DNA of 64,000 nt from Populus alba (lineage: Eukaryota > Streptophyta > Magnoliopsida > Malpighiales > Salicaceae), in contig NC_133301.1 in NCBI RefSeq assembly GCF_005239225.2, positions 687,001-751,000 on the forward strand, read 5' to 3'. Shown one piece after another: positions 23,531-34,400 of this stretch. Under the pieces are notes generated by a model, which worked only from the letters and a program-made list of their open reading frames with translations, ran no database searches and was not told where the DNA came from. How positions within the stretch are numbered: position 1 is the stretch's first letter; every line of letters begins with the position of its first letter. The position numbers and the translations under genes were made by a program.

Positions 23531-23621
<91 letters not shown>
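23531..23621. repeat. Compound (GT)n(GA)n microsatellite
   Basis: About 18 GT units pass without interruption into about 26 GA units. A perfect compound tract of this length should be highly polymorphic. Confidence 0.97.
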
Positions 23622-23622
<1 letters not shown>

Positions 23623-24176
23623 TACACTACGGATTAGGGTAAAAAATTTTCAAATACCAAAAAAAATCTACATATTGCTAACGTGTCTTCTAAAAAAATT
23701 AATTTTAACCATAAATTTAAAATCAATTACATATTAAACGATATTTTTATCTAATATTAAGATAAGAACATATTAGATCTACTTAGATCAATTCGGATTG
23801 ATAAGCAAAAACTTGTAGATATAATTTTGAGAAAAACAAACTGGAAAGTTAAATCTTCAAGTAACTCAATGTTAAAGGACAAAATTATTTAAAAAAAACT
23901 AAATTAAAAAATATATATGTTAACTTCAGTCAATCAACCAATCTCGAAACACAAGTCATGCATCTCATTAGATTCGATTACTCTTTTTTATCTCATAGAT
24001 TATTTTTCACTTAATGGATTTATATGACAATCGATAAAGCATATGAAAAAAAATTGTATGTAATATTATTATTTTTTTTTGAAAAAATTCATGACAGGTG
24101 TTTCGGATTAAGATAACAAAAGTAGATTATTAATAACATTGGGTCAAATTGCATTTTTTTCGTTGTAAGTTAAATA

Positions 24177-24230
<54 letters not shown>

Positions 24231-26100
24231 ACTAAGAGGTTTTGAATTGAGGAACACAAAATGAATTAAACAAAAAAATAATAATAAATCGAATGTTGTG
24301 ACTTAACCTTTCAAAACTTTGTAATCCGAGTTACAGATTCAACCAAATTCAATACTTTTTTATATATATAATTCTATAGTTAACCTAAATATACTTTTTT
24401 AAAAAAACTTTAAGGACCAAAACATAGGCCAGTAATGTGGGTCAATGGGCTTGCACCCTGAGCTTGTGAAAAGGAAGATCCTGGACATTTAGGCACTCAA
24501 GTCTCTAGGCCTATATGGGCCTTTATTTTTTATTTTTTTTATTTAAAAGGGTGGACAATATGTTATTCGTCCCTATTTTTTTATATAAAAAAAGACAAAT
24601 GACTTGTAATCGCTGTGGCAGATGACATTTTATGTTCAAGCTTAAAATTCAACCATCATTATGGTGACTATAAAATTAGCTCTTTGTGTTTTTTACAAAA
24701 AATAAAAACCTCATTTTAACCTAAAATCACTCTTAAAATATCAACAAACCAACATATCAACCTAATAAGCAAAAAAAATGTTCAAATAAAAAATCAACCT
24801 AAATAAAATTTCTCTTTTCTCTCTCTATTATGGATTTTAGTGACTGTCTCTCTCTTCTCTCACTAAAAGAGACTTGAAAATGATATTTAGTACCAAAATA
24901 GAATTTTTGACAACTAAAAAGATCAACCATTTATTAACTAAAAAAGATGGGGGGGGAGACTAAATTTTTTGTACAAAATTCAAAGTTGTCATGTATTTTC
25001 TCCTTGTTTTTCACTTTGTCCTCTGTGTTTCAATTCCGCCCTCTCTAAAAAAAAAGATGTGATTAGCTATTAATTTGAGCTTAAAATGGTCTAATTGTGA
25101 AAAAAAATGTACACGGATCAAATTGAAAACTTAGAAAAAGTTTACTATTCCAATTCATAGTGATTTGTAAGAAAGTGCACAATGCAACTTTAACCGTAAA
25201 ATCACCACACAACTTGGTTATTTTTTAATGTGGTAATTTAAGGTGCTTTAGGACTAAAACCTACCAAATTGTAAATATTTCTATGAAAATACAAACCTTA
25301 AAGACAATAGTATGAGCATACTTCTCCCTTTCTATGTTAAAAATCATCATCTTAAAAACTACTAAAACATAAATCAATTATAATTAAATTTGATGGGTTA
25401 ATTACAATTCAATTAGATATGATGTTATGAGTTTTTGTAATTGTGCTAACTATGATATATATTAAAAGAAATGACTCGTAAAATTATGTTCTTATGCAAG
25501 AACATATGTTTCAATTATAGTTGTCACATTCCATTCAGGAACTGACCCAAAAAATAGATTCAAGTGTTTTGGACTATTAGGCTCGTAAAAATCAAATGGG
25601 TCAATTATAATTGAATTAGAGGGGATTCAATGAGTTTTTTTTAATTTTAATTGTGCTAACTATGATATGTATTAAAAGGAATGACTTGTAAAATCATGTT
25701 CTTATGCAAGAGCATGTGTTTCAATTATAATTGTCACATTTCATTCAGAAACTTACCCAAAAAATGATTTGATCTATTAGGTCATCTCAAATCAATCATT
25801 TTTATTAAAATCAAAAAGTTTTTTTTTATGTTGATTAGACCGAATTTAGATGGTATAACCAGGTTTGATTTATAGTAATGTAATTGAAAAGATAGATTAT
25901 GATAATTTTCTTCCACTATTGATTTTAGCTAAGATGGGGCAACACAATTAATTGATTGATTTATTGGTATAGGAATTTTCATGTATGCATGTGCATATTT
26001 CATTAGTGTTTTCTTTAAAACTCATAAAAATAATCAAAGTCAATTTCATTTTTCTTTATTAAACCATGTTAAGTAGGGCAATATTAAAGACTTCTTTGTC
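23622..26100. other. AT-rich intergenic sequence between the two UBP-derived genes
   Basis: No coding region supported. It contains an (AT)n tract at 24176-24237 and a diverged tandem duplication at 25385-25790. 24380-25330 has the texture of degraded LTR sequence, but no boundaries could be set. Confidence 0.5.
25385..25790. repeat. Diverged tandem duplication, ~204-bp unit
   Basis: Units start near 25385 and 25588 and share 'taattgtgctaactatgata', 'gttcttatgcaagagcat' and 'caattataattgtcacatt' with scattered changes. Confidence 0.8.
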
Positions 26101-26129
26101 TTCTAAAAGGATGATTGTTTAAATGATCC

Positions 26130-26400
26130 TATTATCCTTTTCAAATTATTATCAATATGTCATTATAAAAAATAAAATTGTCAATATACAATAATAGATG
26201 TCAATTGTCACAAAAAATATAAGACAATAAGGAGTTTTGAGGAAAGAAATTGAGAAATGACAAATACTATCATATTAGGCAAAACTAAAAACTAGTTGAT
26301 AGGTTTAAGTAGGTGTGAGATCAAGAAAATCTTAGCAAGCTAAATAGACATAACATTGGCTTAGTCATGCGAGTCATGACTAGTTTGGGGCGTTATGTGT
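26130..26400. repeat. Distal part of the segmental duplication (copy A)
   Basis: Similar over ~250 bp to 29910-30185. Shared strings are 'caatatgtcattata', 'tcaatatac', 'ttttgaggaaagaaattgag', 'agttgatagg' and 'gtgactagttt'. Both copies lie upstream, on the same side, of the two UBP-derived genes in the same orientation. Confidence 0.7.
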
Positions 26401-26649
26401 TACTGAGAAAGTCAAGACTTATTGAGGGTGGCAAGGTCTAAATTTGCCATTGGATTTCCAAAACGGTCTAAATGAGGAGTTCCACCCGATTGGTAAGTTG
26501 TTAAAGGTTTAATTGAGTAAAAGTGTTCGTGATAACATATAGATTTGTCCTGCATTCTAACCCAAGTGTATCTTGGTTATGTGTCATGAAATTAATGACT
26601 TGTAAATGTTAAAAACAAGTTCTAGAAACCAATGGTTATTTTATTAGTT

Positions 26650-27440
26650 TTCCATAGACAACGACGATTGACGAGTCCTAAAATTCAAGATGCTTAGGAA
26701 TAGGACTACTATATTAGACAATTGGATAATCTTTTAGTTCAATTTGATCCATTTTCCCTAACTAAGGTGTATGGTGGCTTGATATGAAAAACCCAAGTAG
26801 CTGGTAGCTAGTAGTGTTTAGTAAGTCAAGGTGACTAGTAATTAGTACCTGCAAAAGATCTCATTTGCTGGATGTGAGGACTCTTCAATACTTCAGTTAA
26901 TAATTTTATAAAGAGAGAGAGTGCAATGATATTTTAAAAAGATAAATTATTAAAATATGTATACTGAAAGTGCTAAGAATGAAGAGATTGTGAACATTTG
27001 GTTTGAATGATTCAAAGTGTATTTATAACTCAATAGTCTTGTCTTTTTGTGGAGAGAAAGGATTGAAGTGTAATTTCACATTTGTGATATTTTTAGTTTT
27101 ATTATACTCAAAATAATATATATCATATCAATATAAAATACTAAGGAATCTACATGGAGTCTTGAAAAAAATTGTAAAGGATAGTTTGACTCGTGCAAAT
27201 TGGTATTGGGATGCGTGCTTATACAGAAAAATTAATTGGGTTCGGGTGTAATACCTGGACTCAGTAAAAGGTGTTGGTGCGCCTAACATCTTAAGTGACT
27301 GGATATAGACGTTATGCTTAAACATAGTTGGTGGTACTGGCATGCCAAGCACCCTTAATTTTTACTGGCATGACAACATAAGCTCGGTTTCATTATGCCC
27401 GAGTTCATGCATCTTGATAGCAATTAGGCTCGGGCTTAGT
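26650..27440 (+). repeat. Dispersed repeat, possibly a solo LTR (copy 1, inverted relative to 62.6-63.3 kb)
   Basis: Matches the reverse complement of about 62590-63340. Shared strings include 'gctaagaatgaagagattg', 'aaaaacccaa' and 'ttagtacctg'. Its length and end-to-end pairing with a distant copy suggest an LTR. No polyprotein adjoins it and no target duplication was identified. Confidence 0.55.
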
Positions 27441-27481
27441 AGTTAAAGTACAAAAGAGATGCTTTTTTAGATTTTTAAGGG

Positions 27482-27503
27482 TTTTTTTTTTTTTTTTTTT
27501 TTT
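27482..27503 (-). other. 22-base poly(A) on the minus strand, 3' of the chimeric gene
   Basis: A run of 22 T on the plus strand is A22 on the minus strand, about 420 bases after the chimera's stop codon. It could be the tail of a retroposed transcript or an unrelated homopolymer. Confidence 0.5.
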
Positions 27504-27922
27504 AACTTTTCATAAGATTTTTGTACCGTTAAATTTAGATACAATATCTTTCAATTCTTCAAAAGTCACCCTACCTATATTACGTCCTCCCACCCAAACA
27601 TGGTGCTGGAAAACTGGAAGAAGCAAAATATGGATCCGTCATTTGCTATACTTTTCGTTGAACATTTACTACACGTTTCTTTCTTACAAGGAATGTACAG
27701 TTATCAAACAAGTAAATAAAAGTACGCAAGAAAACCAACCTGTGAATTAAGTAGGGATTCATTCCTTGATGCCACAGATAGCTAGCATTGGTGCACCTTT
27801 AGTCTTAACGGAATTTATACTTGGAAAAAGCTCACAGATCAAAGATGTAAAGATCAAATTAACCAAATATTCTTACAAATCAATGCCAGATCCGTTTTAC
27901 TCAGGTGGGTCATGTCCGCTTT

Positions 27923-29414
27923 TCAGACAGCATAAAGCCTTAAAACTTGGTTTATATTGGATCGGCAAACTGGGCAAACACCTTTCTTAGCTTTGATCTC
28001 ACTCAAACAAGCCATACAACCAGCCATGTGACCACAAGGATTGCATGCACCTTCAACAGGAGCCTCCCAGCATATTATACATGAAGAAGCACCTCCTTCG
28101 TTCACATGATCACTTGTTACAGAAGCTCCACGCTCTATAGCTGGAACAGACAACTCCGGTGGACTAAAATCGATTGATGGATGATGGATAGGCTCTTCAT
28201 CGAATGCCCCATCTGGAATTGGCGGAGCTGATGGAGCTGATGAAGTATTTCCACTACTTGTTTCAAAAACATGACCTTGACTGCCACTTGGCCCCATATT
28301 AGGCACACCCCATCCGTTGTAGTCTTCTCTTGGTGCCTCATCCATCCATCCACCGCCGCCTGCTGCTGAATGCGTGGATGCAACAGCTGCGCCCCATCCG
28401 TTGTAGTCTTCTCTTGGTGCCTCATCCATCCATCCACCGCCGCCTGCTGCTGAATGCGTGGATGCAACAGCTGCGCCCCATCCGTTGTGGCTATCAGTAC
28501 CACGCACAGGATCTTCCCAGAAGTTTGGATTGGTTACTCCAGGCTTCTCTATAATAGGCTTAGAGTTTGATTTTGCTGTTCGTGACGAGCTTGCTCCGAA
28601 ATCCTTGCATTTTAACCTATGGCCTGCCCTCCAGTGTTTTATTTGGCATCCCAGTGAGCTGGGGAAAAGAAGACAAGAACAACCATATACAGTATACTTT
28701 ATGCTGCTGGAAAAAAGAAAAGAAAAGAAAGAAAATCTGCACCTAAAACCCACATATTAAATTAACTTTAAGATTGCAAGCTAATTCAGCAACAAGAAAT
28801 CATAAAGAAACAAATCATACCATGCAATTACTTGCCCTTCAAATCACTATTTTAGCTACGCAACCCAAAAAACAACACGAACCCATTAATTCCCAAAATC
28901 ATAAGAACCAAAACCAGATTGCAATTTGACCAAAACCCGGGAAACAAGAAACCTCAAACACCCTAAAAAAGTAGCCATGAAAACATAAAGAAACAGATTG
29001 TACCACACAATTAATTACCCTACAAATTACTAATTTTGCTACAAAACCATACAAGATTACCAAAAAACAACAAAAATCCATTATTTTCCAACATCAAAAG
29101 AATCCAAAACAGAAAACCCAACAATCAAGAACCACCCAAAATGGAAATACTTGCCAATATATCACAGATTTGCAACGAGAACACCTTTGAGTCCCAAAAC
29201 TGCCACAATTAACACAACGACAACAACCCTCTTCAGCTTCCATTGCCTGATTAACAGTACATGGATCAATAACAGTGTGGTTACTCTCAGCCGCTTCGAA
29301 ATACTTCGACGCCGTGTTCTTGACGAGGTGTAGCAAACCAAAACCTATTACAAAGACAGTGAAAATAAATTGCAGTAACCAATTCAGATCCATTGTTATT
29401 CCACCGACATGCAT
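27923..29414 (-). CDS. Chimeric gene: UBP18/19 anchor + MYND finger joined to XBAT34/35-type RING
   Basis: Two exons, 29414-29155 and 28658-27923, join in frame to 331 residues. Residues 1-110 copy the neighbouring UBP gene: hydrophobic helix ~11-31, then a complete MYND finger (C67, C70, C78, C81, C87, C91, H100, C104). The USP catalytic domain is absent. At about residue 120, after 'SKPIIEKPG' (parent 'SKPIKKPGK'), the sequence changes to a Gly/Trp/Ser/Pro-rich linker with two perfect 28-residue repeats, then a C3HC4 RING from C280: 'CIICWEAPVEGAC', 'PCGHMAGCMAC', 'GVCPVCRSNI', ending 'QVLRLYAV'. All eight RING ligands are present. This end resembles XBAT34/XBAT35 E3 ligases, without their ankyrin repeats. 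The predicted protein is a membrane-anchored E3 with a MYND protein-binding finger. Intron 1 would need a GC donor (TG|GCAAGT). Expression is unknown; the frame is fully open. Confidence 0.8.
28308..28475 (-). repeat. Two perfect 84-bp tandem copies inside the chimeric CDS
   Basis: 28308-28391 and 28392-28475 are identical base for base by eye. The next 15 bases start a third copy and then diverge. Because 84 = 28 codons, the frame is kept and the linker segment 'GWGAAVASTHSAAGGGG' plus 'WMDEAPREDYN' is doubled. Zero differences implies a very recent duplication or ongoing slippage. Confidence 0.95.
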
Positions 29415-30185
29415 CTACACTTTCCTTTTTAATCTTGTTGTTTTTTGCTTGCATTAATAAATTAGTAGTCAAGATTTTTACCATTTAGTATTCGTTTTTT
29501 TTCCTTAAAATATATTAGCCGATAAATTAGTAGTTGTTCTTGTTTTTTTTTAATGACTTAAATAGATTTTCTTTTCTAAAATAAACGTGTTGACTTTTTT
29601 TTTTTTAATCTTCATTTCATTTTTGTTTTTGAACCTGACAAATATGGGTTTCTTAGCTGAAAAGAAAAGGAAGAAAATACTGAATATTTTCCTTTCCCTT
29701 TCTTCCCTTCTGGGCTTTGCTCAAGTCGATTGTCTTCAGCTAGGGAGTGCGAGGTCTGACGCTACATGAGAGAAGTGACTATGGAGAAAGACTTCTGACG
29801 TCTTGAGGTGACTGCTTACGTCTTGAGGTGAGGGGCTTGCATGGAAATAATCTTTGCTTGGTTAGGTAATAATCTGTTGAAGTGATTAAATCTAGGACAA
29901 ACCCATTAACCTATTCAAATTATTGTCAATATGTCATTATAGGAAAATGTTTTTTTTTTTTGTTTTGTCAATATACAGTAATAGATATCCAAGGCCACGA
30001 AAAAAGAGAAGAAATCGGAGAGTTAATTTTGAGGAAAGAAATTGAGAAAAGACAAATAATATCATATTGGGCTTTATTTTTTTTGAAAGCATTAGTTGAT
30101 AGGCTTAGAAAGGTATCAGACCAAGAAGATTTTGGAAGAGACACAACATGGGCTTAGCCATGGGAGCCGTGACTAGTTTAGCTAT
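28546..30185 (-). repeat. Segmental tandem duplication of the UBP 5' end (copy B)
   Basis: Exons 1-2, parts of intron 1, the 5' flank and a distal block at 29910-30185 all match the UBP gene and its upstream DNA (20275-23035 and 26130-26400) in the same order and orientation. Copy A is longer because ~3 kb of repeat-rich DNA lies between 23.1 and 26.1 kb and ~1.1 kb of extra DNA lies in intron 1. Confidence 0.8.
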
Positions 30186-31220
30186 ATCCAATAATGAAAG
30201 AAGAACATGCATGCTTTCGTAATTACATCCCAACTCAAAACATGCAAATGGCTATCGTAACCGAGTGAAAAAGTTAGATGGTTTTGAATACTCTGTTAAT
30301 GAATCATGTAAACAGCCTAGCGCAGACTTGTTTGTGAATCAAGAGGAGAAATTTAAACAAATCTTGTCGAAATCGTTTGGTGTTTTATTGGTTCATTTTA
30401 GGACGGGGAATTTATTCAACACTTCGATAAGTTCATGGTTTTTACTGCGAAGAATTGGACTGTTGGTCAGTTTGAGCAGGAGAAAAAGGCTTAAATTAGC
30501 ACTTAAGGTTGTGATCTAGCGAGAAAAGGGACTTGTTTTTTTATTCTGTATTCGGGTTTGATTTTTTTTTTTTGTGTATATTTGTCACCCTCATGATGTT
30601 CTTTTTTTTATTAGATTTGCACGGTATTCAGTGGCTCTAGAAATAGTTATAATACACGTAAACCGATTTGAACAACCCGGAGTATTAAACAAAAAAACGC
30701 ATGTGGTGCTTTTCTGATCCAGCAATATTAATTTTGTCCGATCGTGAGTAGGTGCAGAAAGAAGGAGAAAAAGGAACAGAAAAGGCTATTAGCTACATAG
30801 ATTTTAGGATTGTGAGATGCACAGAGATATGAAACTGCTGTTATCAGCAAGCAATATTTTTGTTCTAAGCTCCTGGTTTTACCTAGTAAGAACCAAATCA
30901 AGTACAATATTATACTATCTACAAACGAAAGTGACATGCAATTACTTAATTATCATGCTAGCTAGAAATTAAAGAAACCCTAGCTATCTGAAAGCTAGGC
31001 AAGAAATCCCGGAGTGGTGTTGTCCACTACCCATACATATTATGTGCCCTAAAACGCTGAACATCTTCCTCGATCAAGAACCCTTCTAGCCCCCTAGTGT
31101 TTTAATGGGTCCTCAATCATATCTTCGGATGGCTACGAAAACTCTTCGACATAGACGTAATGTTCTTTCTAGCAGAAAATTATCTAGTATTTTCCATGAC
31201 TTACTAACCATTCATAGGTA
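30186..31220. other. Intergenic sequence with a possible short gene relic
   Basis: A plus frame at 30265-30519 (84 codons) gives 'VNESCKQPSADLF' and 'QEEKFKQILSK', which look coding-like rather than random AT-rich sequence, but I recognise no family. No introns, promoter or continuation could be placed. Confidence 0.25.
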
Positions 31221-31225
31221 ATTAT

Positions 31226-31440
31226 ATAAAAAAATATAAAAAATCATCTTAATTTAATAGCTTAAATTGTTAAGTGAAGTCCCGAGATATAATTTATATT
31301 ATTCTTTAATACATCCTCTCAAGTGAAAGTTTTTTTGAACTTGAAACATGCAAAAACTTGTATTATTTTATGTTTAATTTTTATTAAATAAATAGAGATG
31401 GTGAGATTCGAACTCGTAAGCCCTTAGCCATCAAGACTAG
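31226..31440. repeat. Dispersed repeat with tRNA-like box-B remnant (copy 1)
   Basis: Shares order and wording with 35925-36130: 'atataatttatattatt', a 'tcaagtgaaa' block, 'ttaatttttat', and a 'gagattcgaactc' (reverse-complement box-B-like) end. Same orientation in both copies. Confidence 0.6.
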
Positions 31441-34400
31441 TATTTTCCATAGTTTACTGAACATCGATACTTATACAGAAAATAATCTTTTTAGATTTTT
31501 TGATATTATCAAATTGTGGTTTAATAAGAAATCTTAAATAGTTTTTTTTTTCATATATTTTTATTATAGCATATTAGTGTTTTTTTTTTTAAGTTTGTTT
31601 ATTTTTATCCCTATATTTTTCTTTGGCTATTGATTTAATAATCTTTTCTATATATTATCTAATAAAAAACCATTTATTTACACTTGGTGGGCTTGGGAGA
31701 TCATAAATTGACTCAAAGTATACATATATGTCATATCAAATCAACATATATGTCCTACAAGGAATGGAAATGTAGGGTTCATGGGGCGGGCATTTCTTTT
31801 GTCATGGAGTTGTCAAGATGACAAGATCACAATCTTTCATTGTATGGCGCTTCCGGGGTTCGAGGGATTTTTAAACACTAAATTATATTGAATTATGTTT
31901 TGGCAACAATGCAAACAATTTGCAAAACAATGTATGTAAGTGGTAAATGACGCAGGAACATCCATGCATGATTGATAAATGTACTTTATTCTACTTCTTT
32001 TATTCCCATACTCTTTGGATTTACATATTTTTTTCACTCTATGATTTGGCTGTCCTCTAACTAAATTAGCATTATAAACAATTTAAATAATAAATTAAAA
32101 CCTTATTTGTTTTTGTATTTCAAAAAGATTTAAAAAAAATTAATTTTTTTATGTTTCTAAATCGTTTTGATATGTTGAAGTCAGAAATAACTTTTAAAAA
32201 TAAAAAAATATTTTTTAATATATTTTCAAGTGAAAAACACTAGTTTGAAAATCAACCGCTACCAAACACCCTTTTAATTGGATGAAAATTAACTTGGTGG
32301 GTTAATTCATGACCCAATCAAGACTTTATTTAATTTTTTTTTAAAATCATGTTATTTTAATTTTTTTTAAAAAGAATTTCAAATAATGTTATTTTAGATT
32401 AATTTGGTGATTCGAATTATATTTAACATAACAAAAATGGTAAAATAAAATCTCCTATAGTTAAAATTGAGATCAATCATCAACATGAAATTAAGATCAT
32501 ATTACTATTAACTTGAATAAAGGGCATCCTCTTTTTGCAATGTTGTAAAGTTTGGTTTCATTTGCATAATAATGATGCATCACATGGTGTGTGATGAATG
32601 TATTCGATTATAAAGGTGGAGCTGCCCTCATGGTAACATGAACACAGCAGTCTTACTTTTCCTCTCTTACGTGGATCCTTCGGACGTTGACCCTCCATTG
32701 AATCTAAACCCACTCTATTCTTTCTTTAAAGAAGGCCCACGCCTTTCTATACAGGGGGCCCACCTAAACCTTTTAGGGGTAAAACACCTTTTAGATCCTA
32801 CACTTCAATCCCTATATAGTTTAGGTTTTTCAATTATGATTTCATGTTTAGAAAAAAGCTTCAAATCTCGTTTCCAAGGCTTTCTCTTTTGTGTGGAAGT
32901 GCGGTCAAACTATTTTAAAAAAATATATATTAATTTTTTTTTTATGATTTTGAATTATTTTGATGCAATATCTACAATATTATATTAAAAAATAAAAAAT
33001 ATTTTAATATATTTTTAAGTAAAAATTATTTTAAAATATAATCTCTACTAGTATATTATAACTATTGTTAAATAGCTAACAAAAACCTAATGGAGAATCA
33101 TTTCCTTTGTTTTCTTTCTTTCTTTGGTTTTTTTTCATGCTTTCTTTTTTATTTTATTTTTTCCAAGCTTCTATATACATCATATTATGTCGCAACAATT
33201 CTTAAGCCCCCCTCCTCAAAAAACATAATAATAAAAAAGTGATCTTGTAACTTGATTTCCTTAGCCTTGTGTTGCGTTCCACTAAAATTTAAATTATTTT
33301 TGCTAAAAATTAATTTTTTTTACATATTTTGGATCATTTTGATTTGCTAATTTCAAAAATAATTTTTTTAAAAATAAAAAAAATATTATTTTGATGCATT
33401 TCGTTACAAAAAATACTTTAAAAAACAATCGTAATCACATTTATAAACAGTAGGTAGTAGGTATAATGAGAACCCATTGAGACTACAATATCAATATTAA
33501 AAAAGCTAAACTACAAGGACCAAAGCAGAATACTGCCGAGTCTCTAGGAGATAAACTATAGCTTTTCAAATCCAATGAATTCTCGCATTTAAGTATTGAT
33601 AAACAAAAAAAGATAAAAGAAAAGGAAACAAATGTATGGAATTCTTGCATCAGCAAGCAATTTGTATATCATGATTGAGAGATAATGGTAGTGGGTCGGC
33701 TGTCCATAATAGCAATAATAATAATAAAAAATAAATAAATACTTACTAAAAGGAAACATGTGTGTCAGCATCCCAACTCAAACACATCTGTACTGCCTCC
33801 TCGTGATGAATATTTCTTTAATTTTAGTCTTAATTAATATTTTTATCTTTTTATTCACTGCACCAGCAAATTGATTAAAGGCTCCAATCCCAAATGATGA
33901 ACGCGAGCAAAAGTATAGTATTTGTTTGGACTTGCACACTAGCCAATGCAGATGCGTCTGCTGTGGTTAATTTTAGGACACCCAACTGACATTTGCCAAA
34001 CAAGGCACACAAAATCATGAGACCCAGCATGAATCTTGTCAGGACTCACAAAACCCATGATGATCCATGCAATTACTCCTTGAGTTTTCTCAGATTTCTT
34101 TTTTATAATTAATGATTAGTGATTTTTAATCCACTTTGCACTCCTTGCTCCTCGCATCTTTTGTTGAGCAATGCATTTAGCTAGTAGCTAGCTGCATGCA
34201 TAGACTGTTAATTTCTCAAGTGGATGGTAGCATCAATATACTTTCGAACCCAATTCATATATATATAATAATTGTTCATGAAGATTTGGTATACAAAATT
34301 TGTTTCCCAAATGAAACTAGGGTTTCTGAGAGTGGAATAGGGAACTATATATCCTATAGTTTAATGTTGTGTGCTGGGATCTTCCAAGCTATTTGGAAAG

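Noticed and set aside
23531..23621. Regular short repeats resembling an array
   Set aside because: These are dinucleotide microsatellites with no spacers. No CRISPR-like repeat-spacer array occurs anywhere in the window.
27923..28658. Possibility that the RING gene is a full XBAT-type E3
   Set aside because: No ankyrin-repeat sequence is found upstream. The only continuous, in-frame N-terminus is the UBP-derived anchor and MYND finger.
22414..29414. Start codons of the UBP gene and the chimera lie exactly 7000 bp apart
   Set aside because: Coincidence: the two copies differ by several insertions and deletions, so the round number has no structural meaning.
31381..31440. tRNA-like 'gattcgaactc' sequence, also at about 36080
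   Set aside because: Only the box-B region is present, with no acceptor stem or box A at the right distance. Both occurrences are in copies of the same dispersed repeat.
32638..32988. 116-codon open frame
   Set aside because: No recognisable motif, no splice-supported extension, and its 3' part is the AT-rich dispersed repeat.
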